Source of the DNA: Candidatus Hadersleviella danica
GTDB taxonomy: Bacteria > Chloroflexota > Anaerolineae > Promineifilales > Promineifilaceae
DNA: 64,000 bases
Reading direction: 5' to 3'
Assembly (NCBI GenBank): GCA_016711405.1
Contig: JADJSZ010000035.1
Location: forward strand, 1 to 64,000
Made by a program: the position numbers and the translations under genes. The notes beneath the pieces were generated by a model that was given only the letters and a program-made list of their open reading frames with translations, was not told the origin of the DNA and ran no database searches. Positions 26,888-35,712 of the stretch are shown here, piece after piece. Position 1 is the first letter of the stretch, and each line of letters begins with the position of its first letter.

Positions 26888-28159
26888 ATGGATTTTGCAG
26901 AATTGGAGCGTAAAAAGCTCAACGAACTCAAAGTAATCGGCCGCGAATTAGGCGTTGCTGGCTTCAGCACAATGAAGAAACAGCAACTCGCCTATGAAAT
27001 CATGCGGGTCAATGCCGCCAACAGCGGTGTCGAATTTCGGGGCGGCATCTTAGAAATTAGCCATGAGGAGAAGCAACCGATTGGTTTCTTGCGCTCGGGC
27101 AAAAACTATAGTGTTCATCCCAATGATGTGTATGTCTCCAATTCGCAAATCCGCCGCTTGGGGCTTCGCAATGGGGACATGGTCATCGGCCAAGTTCGCA
27201 TCCCCAAAGAGAGCGAAAAGTACCACAGCCTTGTGCGGGTGGAATCGGTGAATGGGTATGACCCCGATTTGGCCAAAACACGGCCGCGTTTCGAAGACCA
27301 AACTCCCATCTTCCCCGACCAAAAGATGCGCCTCGAGACCAATCCCAATATTATCTCCACGCGCCTCATTGACCTGATTACCCCCATCGGCCGTGGCCAA
27401 CGCGGGCTTATCGTCTCCCCCCCTAAATCGGGTAAGACGACCGTGTTGAAGGAGATTGCCAACGGCATCTCCCAAAACTACCCCGAACTGCACCTCATCG
27501 TCGCCCTCATTGGGGAGCGGCCCGAAGAAGTGACCGACATGGACCGCTCGGTTGAAGGGGAAGTGGTTAGCTCCACCTTCGATGAACCCGTCAAGAACCA
27601 TTGCCGCGTGGCCGAAATTGCGTTGGAGCGAGCCAAGCGGTTGGTCGAATTCGGCCGTGATGTAGTCATCCTCCTCGACTCTATCACCCGTTTGGCGCGG
27701 GCTTATAACCTAACCCTGCCCCCCAGCGGCCGTACCCTCTCGGGTGGTCTCGACCCCACAGCCCTCTATCCGCCCAAACGCTTCTTCGGCGCGGCGCGGA
27801 ACTTTGAAGAAGGGGGTAGCCTGACCATTATCGGCACTTGCTTGGTAGACACAGGTAGCCGCATGGACGACGTGATTTACGAAGAGTTCAAGGGCACGGG
27901 CAACATGGAACTCATGTTGAGCCGTCGGATGCAAGAGCGGCGCATCTTCCCCGCCTTCGATATCGAGCGTTCCAGCACCCGCCGCGAAGAGTTGCTCCTC
28001 TCGGGCGACGAATTATCGCGGGTCTACATCATGCGCCGCATGTTGGGCCACCTGATAGACACCCCCGGCTACGAAATGGCCACCGCCACCGAAGCGATGA
28101 TTCACCGCATTCGGGAAACGAAGGACAATTACGAGTTCTTGGAAACGCTCTCGCAATAG
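26888..28159 (+). CDS. rho: Transcription termination factor Rho
   Basis: The 423-residue protein has a Rho_N helical domain (1-45), the cold-shock RNA-binding domain (about 50-125, FLRSGKNYSVHPNDVYVSNS) and a RecA-type ATPase with Walker A PPKSGKTTV near 180, IGERPEEVTDM, Walker B DVVILLDSITRLARAYN and the GTGNMELMLSR secondary RNA site. SGGLDPTALYPPKRFFGAARN is the bicyclomycin-pocket region. It is complete, and normal in length for a Rho without N-terminal extension. The start at 26888 follows CTGGAGAGCATTC. It forms a hexameric RNA translocase in the cytoplasm. Confidence 0.98.
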   Translation: MDFAELERKKLNELKVIGRELGVAGFSTMKKQQLAYEIMRVNAANSGVEFRGGILEISHEEKQPIGFLRSGKNYSVHPNDVYVSNSQIRRLGLRNGDMVIGQVRIPKESEKYHSLVRVESVNGYDPDLAKTRPRFEDQTPIFPDQKMRLETNPNIISTRLIDLITPIGRGQRGLIVSPPKSGKTTVLKEIANGISQNYPELHLIVALIGERPEEVTDMDRSVEGEVVSSTFDEPVKNHCRVAEIALERAKRLVEFGRDVVILLDSITRLARAYNLTLPPSGRTLSGGLDPTALYPPKRFFGAARNFEEGGSLTIIGTCLVDTGSRMDDVIYEEFKGTGNMELMLSRRMQERRIFPAFDIERSSTRREELLLSGDELSRVYIMRRMLGHLIDTPGYEMATATEAMIHRIRETKDNYEFLETLSQ

Positions 28160-28172
28160 AGTTGTGAAAAGT

Positions 28173-28206
28173 AAAAAGAGGCTGGTCAACTGACCAGCCT
28201 CTTTTT
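28173..28206. terminator. Intrinsic terminator after rho
   Basis: A perfect 16-bp stem (28173-28188 with 28191-28206) with a 2-nt centre and A/T runs on both sides is usable in both directions. It lies 14 nt after the rho stop and also faces the convergent queA gene. Confidence 0.93.
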
Positions 28207-28343
28207 TTGTAACTGTTCATGGTTTGTAGTGGCGGCTTTAGCCGTTTTTTCAACCGCAGAGAGTCCATCTCCGCCGTTCACGAAAAATCACCCCCGGAAT
28301 AGATACGTTTTTTCTCCCTATAGAACACAAGTTTTTCTCGAGA

Positions 28344-28380
28344 CCCTTTGCGTCTTCGCGCCTTTGCGACTTTGCGTTAA
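28344..28380 (-). repeat. Partial AACGCAAAG repeat
   Basis: CCCTTTGCGTCTTCGCGCCT and then TTGCGACTTTGCGTTAA make a partial copy of the octad element found complete near 34.4 and 51.3 kb. The remaining rho-queA gap shows nothing else. Confidence 0.7.
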
Positions 28381-28429
28381 ATTCTTTTTTACCATTTCGA
28401 CAAACAAAATTTTTTTGCCTTCACACTCC

Positions 28430-29539
28430 CTATTTGATAAACATCGCATCCCCAAATGATAAAAAGCGGTAATCATTCTGCAAGGCCGATTCATAGGCCG
28501 CAAAGATGTTCTCGCGCCCCGCAAAAGCGGAAACAAGCATGAGCAACGTGGATTGGGGGATGTGAAAGTTGGTGATGAGCGCATCCACAGCGCGAAAGCG
28601 GTAGCCGGGATAAACGTACAAATCAGTCGGCCCTTCAAAGGCGGACACAGGTTTCCACGGGCACATGTTGCTCGTTTCACCGCTTATATCGCGCTGGGTA
28701 ATTGTTTGGAGCGAGCCTGTGATGCCTGCGGAGCGGAGCGCGGCCGTTTCCAATGTCCGCATACTGGTTGTGCCCACGGCCACCAAACGGCCGCCCGCCA
28801 GTTTCGCCTCATTAATCCGTTGCGCCGCCTCGGGGGTCAGCGTCGCCCACTCGCTGTGGATGGTGTGCTGGCTAATCTCGGCCGCCTCGACAGGCTTAAA
28901 TGTGTCTAAGCCAACATGAAGCGTCACCGTCTCGAACAAGACCCCCTTCTCCCGCAAGGCAAACAACAAATCGGGGGTGAAGTGCAACCCAGCCGTGGGC
29001 GCGGCCGATGAACCTGCGGGTCTGCTGTAAATCGTCTGATATCGCTCAGGGTCGGTGAGGGGCGTATGGATGTAGGGTGGGAGCGGCATGTGGCCGAACC
29101 CATCCAGCCACTCGGCCGTGGGTTGGCTAAACGAGATTTCCCGCTGGGGGCCGTCTAACACGGCCGTCACCTCGGCCGTGATGTGGCTCGGGTTGCCCGC
29201 GCCATCTTCCAGCACAATAACCACCCCTTCCACCAGTTTACGGCCGCCTACCAGAGCCTTCCAGCGGCCGTTGGCCAACTCTTCCAGCAAAAGCAGTTCC
29301 ACTCGGCCGCCCGTGCTCCGCTTCTGGCCATACAGCCGCGCTGGGATGACGCGGCTATTGTTAACCACCAAAATATCCCCCTTACGCAAAAAGCCGAGCA
29401 TATCCGCAAAAACGTGGTGGGAGATGGCTCCCGTCGGCCGTTCCAGCACCAACAACTTGCTCTGGTCACGCACTGCCAACGGCTCTTGCGCAATCCGCTC
29501 GGCGGGTAAATAATAATCAAAATCGCTTAACTGAGGCAT
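28430..29539 (-). CDS. queA: S-adenosylmethionine:tRNA ribosyltransferase-isomerase
   Basis: The 369-residue protein starts MPQLSDFDYYLPAERIAQEPL and contains the QueA landmarks LLVLERPTGAISHHVFADML, NNSRVIPARLYG, MPLPPYIHTPL, GSSAAPTAGLHFTPDLL, HVGLDTFKPVEA, TIHSEWATL and NFHIPQSTLLMLVSAF. It makes epoxyqueuosine in tRNA wobble positions. There is no sign of other queuosine genes in the window. The frame is intact and convergent with rho. Confidence 0.97.
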   Translation of the reverse strand: MPQLSDFDYYLPAERIAQEPLAVRDQSKLLVLERPTGAISHHVFADMLGFLRKGDILVVNNSRVIPARLYGQKRSTGGRVELLLLEELANGRWKALVGGRKLVEGVVIVLEDGAGNPSHITAEVTAVLDGPQREISFSQPTAEWLDGFGHMPLPPYIHTPLTDPERYQTIYSRPAGSSAAPTAGLHFTPDLLFALREKGVLFETVTLHVGLDTFKPVEAAEISQHTIHSEWATLTPEAAQRINEAKLAGGRLVAVGTTSMRTLETAALRSAGITGSLQTITQRDISGETSNMCPWKPVSAFEGPTDLYVYPGYRFRAVDALITNFHIPQSTLLMLVSAFAGRENIFAAYESALQNDYRFLSFGDAMFIK

Positions 29540-29550
29540 AATTTATTTTG

Positions 29551-29665
29551 GTGGTTAGTGGTTAGTGAGGAGTGATTAGTGCGTAGTGGGGATACGTATG
29601 TGCTTGGCTTATGGGTAACAAATGAAATGACAAATGACAAGTGACAAATAACCCATAACGAGTAA
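29551..29665. repeat. Mixed heptad arrays
   Basis: GTGGTTAGTGGTTAGTGAGG.. units lie at 29551-29590. CAAATGA, CAAGTGA, CAAATAA, CCCATAA and CGAGTAA units lie at 29620-29665. They fill the gap between the divergent queA and PrsW-like genes and end at the ACCCATG start. Confidence 0.75.
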
Positions 29666-29670
29666 AACCC

Positions 29671-30552
29671 ATGATTGCCGATATCTACATTGCCGCCATC
29701 ATCACCACCATTCTAGCTTTAAGCGTGATTGGTGGCTCACTGTGGTACAGTGCTTCCCGCGAAGACCGCCCCTTCTTAATCCTTTTGCTGGTGCTCATGC
29801 TCCCCATGAACCCGCTGGCCTTTTTTGGGGTGCGCCTGCCACTTGATACATGGTTAGCGACTCTCCTGAGCCAACAACCGGGAACCTTTACCTTCATTCG
29901 CTTGTGGTATGCACCCGTTACCGAAGAGTTGGCCAAACTTTGGCCGTTGCTCATCCCGTGGGTGTACCAAAACATCGTCTCGCGCAAACTCAAGCTACAC
30001 CAAATCGCCTTGGCCATTGGGCTGGGTTTTGGCGTGGGCGAAGCATGGACAGTAGCCAAACTCCTCTCCGCCTCGGCCGAAGTTGCCCAATACCCGTGGT
30101 ATCAATTGGGCGGCTACATGGGCGAACGTTTTATGGTGTGCATCATGCACGCGGGCTTTACGGGGGCGGCGTTGCACTTCATCGTTGCCCAAAAGCGCAT
30201 CTTTTTGGGGCTTTCGGCCGCCATGCTCCTGCACTTCATGGCCAACTTCCCCATCTATTTAGCAAGCCAAGACGTAGCTGGGTTTGGTTCGGCCGTTTGG
30301 GCAATTATCCTCCAATTTTGGGTCTTGGCCTATTTTATGGCGATGGGTGTACTTCTGGCCTACATGGCCTATGGCAAGCAATGGGCCAAAAAGCTCCTGC
30401 TGGGCAAAATGAAGTGCCCCAGTTGTGAACAAGTATATGATCGCCCCCTTTTTGGCCTGAATCTATTCCATAAGCGCTACGAGCGTTGCCCCCATTGCCA
30501 CCGCTGGCATATGGTCAGTATGTTTAATGTGCCCGAGGAAAATGAGTTGTAA
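29671..30552 (+). CDS. PrsW-family intramembrane metalloprotease with zinc ribbon
   Basis: The 293-residue protein has about eight helices. The PrsW motifs are visible: VTEELAKLWPLL (EE), GLGFGVGEAW (GxGE), CIMHAGFTGAALHF and LLHFMANFPIYL (histidines). After the last helix a cytoplasmic tail carries CPSC and CPHC 36 residues apart, a predicted zinc ribbon (KCPSCEQVYDRPLF...ERCPHCHRWH). PrsW proteases cleave membrane proteins such as anti-sigma factors. The zinc ribbon may select the substrate. The substrate is unknown. There is no Shine-Dalgarno; the start context is AACCCATG. Confidence 0.82.
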   Translation: MIADIYIAAIITTILALSVIGGSLWYSASREDRPFLILLLVLMLPMNPLAFFGVRLPLDTWLATLLSQQPGTFTFIRLWYAPVTEELAKLWPLLIPWVYQNIVSRKLKLHQIALAIGLGFGVGEAWTVAKLLSASAEVAQYPWYQLGGYMGERFMVCIMHAGFTGAALHFIVAQKRIFLGLSAAMLLHFMANFPIYLASQDVAGFGSAVWAIILQFWVLAYFMAMGVLLAYMAYGKQWAKKLLLGKMKCPSCEQVYDRPLFGLNLFHKRYERCPHCHRWHMVSMFNVPEENEL

Positions 30553-30584
30553 TTATTCAGGTGGGGCATTTTCATGATTGGTTG

Positions 30585-30640
30585 CAGGTTACAAGTTACA
30601 AGTGACTATGTAACTTATAACCTGTGACCAACAACAAAGA
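30585..30640. repeat. GTTACAA heptad inverted repeat
   Basis: GGTTACAAGTTACAAGTGAC is followed by TATGTAACTTATAACCTGTG. It is placed between two convergent genes and could be a hairpin terminator. Confidence 0.65.
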
Positions 30641-30657
30641 AATTCCCTCAGCCTCCC

Positions 30658-32772
30658 CTACCCAACCACCTCGACCTGTTCCACCACGGCCGCATCTTTC
30701 CCGCCGCCCAGCCCCAACCACGAGATAAACGGCTGAACAGGCAAATCGCCAATCACCCGAAAACTACTCTCGTTTTTCAGATTGGTGAGGGCCGTGGCCA
30801 AATTCTCCTGCCCACTCACCACCGCTTGCAACCGCTCCACCACATCCCCCACCTTTAGCGTGGAGAGGATGCGCGGGTTGACCTCCTGCAACACAGTTTG
30901 CAGATGCGGCCGTAGCTCGCCCAACAACGGCAGGCTCATCCCCGCTGGGGCATTGGGCGACTCGGAAGTCTCCAGCCAACGGCCGACAACAGGCACTTGC
31001 TCGCCCAGCATATTCACCCCGTGCGCCAGCGCAAACACATTGTTGAGCATCTCACCCATCTGGCCACCTTGGCCAAACAAGTTCATCTTAATGCCCGGAG
31101 CCAACGCCTCCAGCCCGCGCAGAGCCGTCTCTGCCCGAATTTGAGCCATCTTTTCCTCATGCGTCAATTGCATCCGCACCTTTTCCAGCTCGATGAGTAC
31201 GGGCGCTTCCTCATACAATTTGGCCATCTTTTGCTGGCTGGTAATGTCCAACTCGCGCAGAGCCTTCTCGGCGTTAATCTCGATTTCGCGCAATTTTTGC
31301 GCCCGCTCCACTTCGGCGCGGCCTTGGGCAAGGGCGATTTCCGCTTTGGCCAACCCTTCGGCGCGTTGCACGGCCACTTTTTGCTCGGCGACGACGACAC
31401 GCGCCTCTTCTACTTCCACTTCGGCCAAGCCCGCCGCGGCCGCTTCCGCCCGTGTTGCTTCGGCGCGGGTTTTGGCGGCGATGGCTGTCTGTTCGGTGGC
31501 GCGGGCTTGGGCTTCGGCGCGGGCCAGTTCGGCACGGGTCTCGGCCGTGGTCTGAATCTCCAACGCCTTGGCCTCGGCTTCGGCCTGCATCCGAATGGAT
31601 TCGGCCGTTTGCCGCTCTTGCACCAGCGCAATTTCCTTCACCCGCTCCGCTTTTTCCAGCTCCTGTTGGCGCAACCGCCCCGCCTCGGCCGAGGTTAGTT
31701 CCGCATCCCGCTCGATTTTACGCACCTGCTCCAAGGCGAACCGTTGCGCTTCCGCCTCGCTCTTCTCGAGGGCGAGGGCGTTGTCTTTGCGCTGTTCAAG
31801 GGCGCGAATTTCGGCCGCATACTCCGCCTGCCGCTTTTGCAAGCTGGCCTGCTTCTCTACCTCCGCCTCGTTTAGCTCCTTATCCAAGGAGACTTTTTCC
31901 AGCAACGCCTTTTGCTTGGCGCGTTCGGTGGCCACCAATTTTTCGGTGGTGATGGCTTCTGTGGCGGCCAATTTTTGCTTGGTTTCCGCCTCAATTTGCC
32001 CTTCGCGCTGGGAGCGCAGTTCCAAATCTTCTTGTTCGGCCAACTGCTCGCGGTTAATGGCAATGGTCGTCTCTTTAGAAACCCGTGATTCGGCTTGGGT
32101 GACGAGTTTGGTATAGGCATCCCCCGCCAGCCGGGTCACTGTCAACACGGACAAGTCGTAGCCCAGTTCGGCCAAGGCGCGGTTGACCTTGGGGAACGCC
32201 TCTCGCGCCAGCGATTGCCGGTTGGCGATGATTTGGGAGAGTTCCATCTGTGCCGCCGCTTCGATGAGTTCCGACATGGCCACTTGGCTAATCGTGCGCA
32301 ACAGCCCTTCGGTATCTTGCCCAATGCGCCGCGCCGCCACTTCCGCCTTGTGCGGGTCAAGTTGGGCCACGGCGTGCGCCCAAATGCGGAAGCTGACTTT
32401 GTTGGTGTCCAACGCCTCAATGCCATCGTTGTTTGGCCCGAGCAGGGGCACGGTAAAGCTGATGGTTTTGAGTTTGATGACTTTGGAGCGGGGGTTGAGC
32501 CAGTATTGGGACGGCCGTTCAGCGCTCTGGCCAAACACCTCCCCCTTGGCCGCACTGCGGGCAATGTGAAACCCATGCCCCACGGCGACATGCACCTCAT
32601 CGGCGGGAACCCAAATGCGGCGGCCGAAGCCGAGCAAACTAGAGGCGCGGTCGGTCTCTGTCCGCAGGGCGGAGATGCTCTCGGCCGCTTGGTTGACAAT
32701 TTGTTGGCTTTCGGCCAGCCGGCTAGTGGGATTCGGCCGTGGCGGGGTGGGGTTTTCATTCGTCTGGGTCAT
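30658..32772 (-). CDS. SPFH/flotillin-like protein with long coiled coil
   Basis: The product has 704 residues. After a disordered head, an SPFH-type domain lies at about 50-260 (WVPADEVHVAVGHGFHIAR, VSFRIWAHAVAQLDPHKAEVAA, LLRTISQVAMSELIEAA). A Glu/Ala/Arg-rich coiled coil follows at about 260-560, then a C-terminal region of about 140 residues (APGIKMNLFGQGGQMGEML). There is no clear transmembrane or hairpin segment before the SPFH domain, unlike classical flotillins. Such proteins build oligomeric membrane-associated scaffolds; a soluble or peripherally bound scaffold is likely here. The start at 32772 has GGAGAACC upstream. It overlaps the stop of a small upstream frame as ATGA. Confidence 0.78.
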   Translation of the reverse strand: MTQTNENPTPPRPNPTSRLAESQQIVNQAAESISALRTETDRASSLLGFGRRIWVPADEVHVAVGHGFHIARSAAKGEVFGQSAERPSQYWLNPRSKVIKLKTISFTVPLLGPNNDGIEALDTNKVSFRIWAHAVAQLDPHKAEVAARRIGQDTEGLLRTISQVAMSELIEAAAQMELSQIIANRQSLAREAFPKVNRALAELGYDLSVLTVTRLAGDAYTKLVTQAESRVSKETTIAINREQLAEQEDLELRSQREGQIEAETKQKLAATEAITTEKLVATERAKQKALLEKVSLDKELNEAEVEKQASLQKRQAEYAAEIRALEQRKDNALALEKSEAEAQRFALEQVRKIERDAELTSAEAGRLRQQELEKAERVKEIALVQERQTAESIRMQAEAEAKALEIQTTAETRAELARAEAQARATEQTAIAAKTRAEATRAEAAAAGLAEVEVEEARVVVAEQKVAVQRAEGLAKAEIALAQGRAEVERAQKLREIEINAEKALRELDITSQQKMAKLYEEAPVLIELEKVRMQLTHEEKMAQIRAETALRGLEALAPGIKMNLFGQGGQMGEMLNNVFALAHGVNMLGEQVPVVGRWLETSESPNAPAGMSLPLLGELRPHLQTVLQEVNPRILSTLKVGDVVERLQAVVSGQENLATALTNLKNESSFRVIGDLPVQPFISWLGLGGGKDAAVVEQVEVVG

Positions 32773-33056
32773 CGGTTCTCCTTATGCTGAATTTTTGGGT
32801 TACTTTTTGTTGCGCTTACCTTTCTTTTGCTTTTTGGGGAGTTTCTTTGGGGGGCATCAGTAGTCGAGTCTATATTTTTTTCATAGGCATAAATAGTATT
32901 ATCCTTGGCAGAAAACCATAGGTGGTAAGTGTTTAAGGGTCGTATATAAATCAAAAATTCTGGTTGCTTTACCGAAAATTCATGCATAGCAGTCCGTACA
33001 ACATGTCTACTACTACGAGAAGATTTAAAGATGTGTCGAGATAATTTTCGTTTCAA
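32769..33056 (-). CDS. Hypothetical protein, AT-rich
   Basis: This 95-residue frame (MKRKLSRHIFKSS...) has a basic, Ser-rich sequence without a family I recognise. It lies in an AT-rich patch and its stop overlaps the SPFH start as ATGA, which could mean coupling or chance. It is weakly supported. Confidence 0.3.
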   Translation of the reverse strand: MKRKLSRHIFKSSRSSRHVVRTAMHEFSVKQPEFLIYIRPLNTYHLWFSAKDNTIYAYEKNIDSTTDAPQRNSPKSKRKVSATKSNPKIQHKENR

Positions 33057-33077
33057 CTGATTTGATTTTAGGATTAT

Positions 33078-33805
33078 TTAGAAACTTATGGTCTTGAACG
33101 CCCCCAGCACCAGAAATATGATACAAATTATAAAAAATACTACTCGTAAAATGTTATCTGCAATAGGCAACAAAAGGGCAAGCCCAAGTGCAAGTGAGAG
33201 ACAAAAAATAACTCTCCATACTCCACCCACTTGATACTCAAAAGGTAGTAAACCTTGTTCTAAAAACAAAATAGTGCTTTTTTGGCTAAATAATTGAGCA
33301 TGATCTTGTGAGTTAAATTTTTCCAAATACAACCGACCTACATGCAGTAAACCGAAAGAAAAGCCTGTAAATAAGCAGAAGACCATATAACAAATTGGTC
33401 AATGATAACCACTCTAAATGAGACCCTGTCCAAAATGGGCATCAATAAACCAAAACAGGCTAGGGGATAGCGGGTAACCGCATACTTAATACTTCTGCGA
33501 AATATTTGACGAGGATTCAGTGAATCCATAAATTGAATATAGGTTGTTGCAAAAACTAAAAGAAATGCAACAAGAGGTATACAACCAATGGTTGCCCAAA
33601 AGTTGTAATTTCTAGTGCCTAGTTTTGTGAAATCGATATTGGATAAAGTCCATGCATAGATGCGATAAATTCCCATGCTAATTGCTAAACTAGCAATAAC
33701 CACCACCAATTGTCTTAATGCCGTTTTAAGTGCGTAATTTGTCTGCATACAGTCTAAGAGAGCCGCTACTACAAATCTAAACCTGCGTATAGAGGGCATC
33801 AACAT
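33078..33805 (-). CDS. Unknown multi-pass membrane protein, frameshifted
   Basis: Two overlapping frames (33338-33805 and 33078-33386) join into about 240 residues. About six hydrophobic segments are present: LVVVIASLAISMGIYRIY, WATIGCIPLVAFLLVFATTY, YPLACFGLLMPILDRVSF, CYMVFCLFTGFSFGLLH, WRVIFCLSLALGLALLLP and VVFFIICIIFLVLGAF. I recognise no family. The region is clearly AT-rich and has no CGGCCG site for about 1 kb, unlike both flanks, so recent acquisition is likely. The frame break is near 33360. Confidence 0.55.
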
Positions 33806-33914
33806 GAGATTTTAGAGGCACAATCGGCCGCCTCTATCTCTATCCCGCCTCTATCTAACGCGGATTAGTATAACCCATTTGCCATTTGGCACAGGGACAA
33901 AAGGATAACAAACC

Positions 33915-34343
33915 ATGACAACCAACTTAAAAGCAACACGAGTCGAAGAAGTAAGCGAATTGCCCTTTATCTTGCGGGTAATTTGGTTTTTTGTATTGGG
34001 CTGGGAACTCACGGCCGCGTGGATTCTCATCGCATGGACGCTCAATGCCACCATTATCGGCCTGCCCCCTCGGCGTGTGGATGATTGACCGCGTACCCCA
34101 AGTGCTGACCCTGAAAGCCCGCCCCGGCGCGTATGTGACCGAAAACGGCGGCCGTCGCACCTACATCACCGTCAACCAACCCCCTTCCTCATCCGCGCCC
34201 TCTACTTCCTCGTCATCGGTTGGTGGTTCAGCCTTATTTGGGCCACCTTGGGCTGGCTCCTCTGCCTGACCATCATCGGCTTGCCCCTTGGCGTGGTCAT
34301 GCTCAACACGTTGCCGGCCGTGACGACCTTGCAGGCGGGGTAG
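33915..34343 (+). CDS. YccF-domain membrane protein, two C-run frameshifts
   Basis: The corrected product has about 141 residues with two YccF-like units: LRVIWFFVLGWELTAAWILI..NATIIGLPLGVWMIDRVPQ and LIRALYFLVIGWWFSLIWAT..CLTIIGLPLGVVMLN. Frame breaks occur in CCCCC runs near 34072 and 34186; removing one C at each gives a continuous reading. The function of YccF proteins is unknown. The leader and first codons are duplicated near 35.65 kb. A bidirectional terminator follows. Confidence 0.82.
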
Positions 34344-34383
34344 GGGAATCGAGGCGGCCGTTTAGCCACTTAAGATTAGCACG

Positions 34384-34520
34384 GAAATAAGGTGAAAAAA
34401 CCTATTTTTTAACGCAAAGCCGCGAAGGCGCAAAGACGCAAAGGGTTCAGGAGCTTCTTTGCGTCTTTGCATCTTTGCGACTTGGCGTTGAAAGAAGACC
34501 TGCTAAATCCATTTGTTCAG
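34384..34520 (+). repeat. MITE-like AACGCAAAG element, copy 1
   Basis: An outer segment AATAAGGTGAAAAAACCTA leads to AACGCAAAG/GCGCAAAGACGCAAAGG octads. A turn at TTCAGGAGC follows, then the complementary octads and the outer segment GAAGACCTGCTAAATCC/ATTTGTTCAG. The whole unit, including outer parts, matches an inverted copy at 51273-51420. Confidence 0.75.
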
Positions 34521-34548
34521 GTTAAAAACTTGGCGTTCCTTAACGATT

Positions 34549-34584
34549 AAAAAGGACAACTTCTCATGGGAAGTTGTCCTTTTT
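34549..34584. terminator. Bidirectional intrinsic terminator
   Basis: A 14-bp stem (34549-34562 with 34571-34584, AAAAAGGACAACTT) with an 8-nt loop lies between the YccF gene and the convergent membrane-protein gene. Confidence 0.9.
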
Positions 34585-34598
34585 GATTGAAGGCAACG

Positions 34599-35033
34599 TT
34601 ATGAACCATTCAAAGGCTGTCCCTCAGCAAGCTGATAAAGCTCAGTCGCTTCGGGTTTGTTGAGCAAGAGAATGGTGAACACGCCCAAAACTGTGCCAAA
34701 CGGGAAAAAGGCGCAATTAATAGCGGCCATCACAATCGAAAAGGTGCGCCGTTGCCGCTGTTGAATGTAATAGCCAGACATCGCCGTCAGAATGCTATAG
34801 CCCCAAAAAGAGAGCATGATCAGCAAGGGAATGAGGGTAAACATCAGCCCAAAAAGCCGCATGGGAAATGGCTCATCAGGACTTTCTGGGATTGGGTCCC
34901 CAAATAAAAAGCTCAAACCAATGGTGAGGTGCAAGATGGGAAAGCAACCCATCAAGGCCCCCAACCCCGCCACGATATAATGGAAAGTGGTGATGAGTTG
35001 TAAATTTTGTTCCAGTTGTTTCTCGAGTGTCAT
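34599..35033 (-). CDS. Small membrane protein, paralogue B
   Basis: The 144-residue protein has four predicted helices. It starts MTLEKQLEQNLQLITTFHYI and ends in SGYYIQQRQRRTFSIVMAAINCAFFPFGTVLGVFTILLLNKPEA. It is clearly paralogous to the next upstream gene (35062-35574), 28 bp away. The conserved end FPFGTVLGVFTI is frequent in uncharacterized bacterial membrane proteins; I assign no function. AGGAGATAT lies before the start at 35033. Confidence 0.75.
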   Translation of the reverse strand: MTLEKQLEQNLQLITTFHYIVAGLGALMGCFPILHLTIGLSFLFGDPIPESPDEPFPMRLFGLMFTLIPLLIMLSFWGYSILTAMSGYYIQQRQRRTFSIVMAAINCAFFPFGTVLGVFTILLLNKPEATELYQLAEGQPLNGS

Positions 35034-35061
35034 GGGATATCTCCTGTAATTCAATCATCAA

Positions 35062-35574
35062 TTAACGGTTGGCGCTGTACAAATTGATTGCTTCGGGTTT
35101 GCTGAGCATAATGATGGTAAATACGCCTAAAACTGTGCCAAATGGGAAATAGATGCAATTAACGGCCGCCGTCACAATCGAAAAAACACGCCGTTGTCGT
35201 TGCTGAATAAAATAGCCAGATAATGCCGTGGTGAGACACATCCCTGTCCCAAACAGTATACCGAGCGATATGAAGGTCATCATCATCGTCCTGAAGCTGG
35301 TAAATATCTGCTCTGGCCTAGCCGTTATCATGATCATCTCTTCGTATTCTTCGGGAGACATTGTCTCGCTCAATTCTTTGTAGGGTGGTATCTCAACCCC
35401 AGAAAATGAAGATTCATGGGATGGATCCACAAACGAGGATGGCGCAAACATAGTCCATACGAAAGCGGCATACAAGATGGAAAAACAGACCATCAAAGCC
35501 AAAAAGCCTGCGACGACATAATGAAATATCGCCAGAAGGTGTAAATTTTGTTCCAGTTGCTTGTCAGGTTTCAC
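35062..35574 (-). CDS. Small membrane protein, paralogue A
   Basis: The 170-residue protein starts with GTG at 35574 after AGAGGTGAATC: MKPDKQLEQNLHLLAIFHYV. It shares QQRQRRVFSIVTAAVNCIYFPFGTVLGVFTII with paralogue B. It has a longer central acidic loop (SETMSPEEYEEMI) between helices. The tandem pair arose by duplication and probably forms one operon. The function is unknown. Confidence 0.75.
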   Translation of the reverse strand: MKPDKQLEQNLHLLAIFHYVVAGFLALMVCFSILYAAFVWTMFAPSSFVDPSHESSFSGVEIPPYKELSETMSPEEYEEMIMITARPEQIFTSFRTMMMTFISLGILFGTGMCLTTALSGYFIQQRQRRVFSIVTAAVNCIYFPFGTVLGVFTIIMLSKPEAINLYSANR

Positions 35575-35643
35575 GATTCACCTCTATTTTGTTGAAAATG
35601 TTGTTCTTAGGAGGGCACTTCCCGTGGGAGTTACTGTGCGGCT

Positions 35644-35712
35644 TAGTATAGCCAGTTATCCGTTTGGCACAGGGGCAAACGGATAACAAACCATGACAAA
35701 CCATCTCAAAAC
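35644..35712 (+). pseudogene. Truncated second copy of the YccF gene leader
   Basis: TAGTATAGCC, TTTGGCACAGGGGCAAA and GGATAACAAACCATGACAAA reproduce the leader and start of the YccF gene at 33866-33930. Seven codons remain (MTNHLKT compared with MTTNLKAT), after which a MITE-like repeat begins. The leader holds a perfect TCCGTTTG/CAAACGGA hairpin. Confidence 0.7.
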
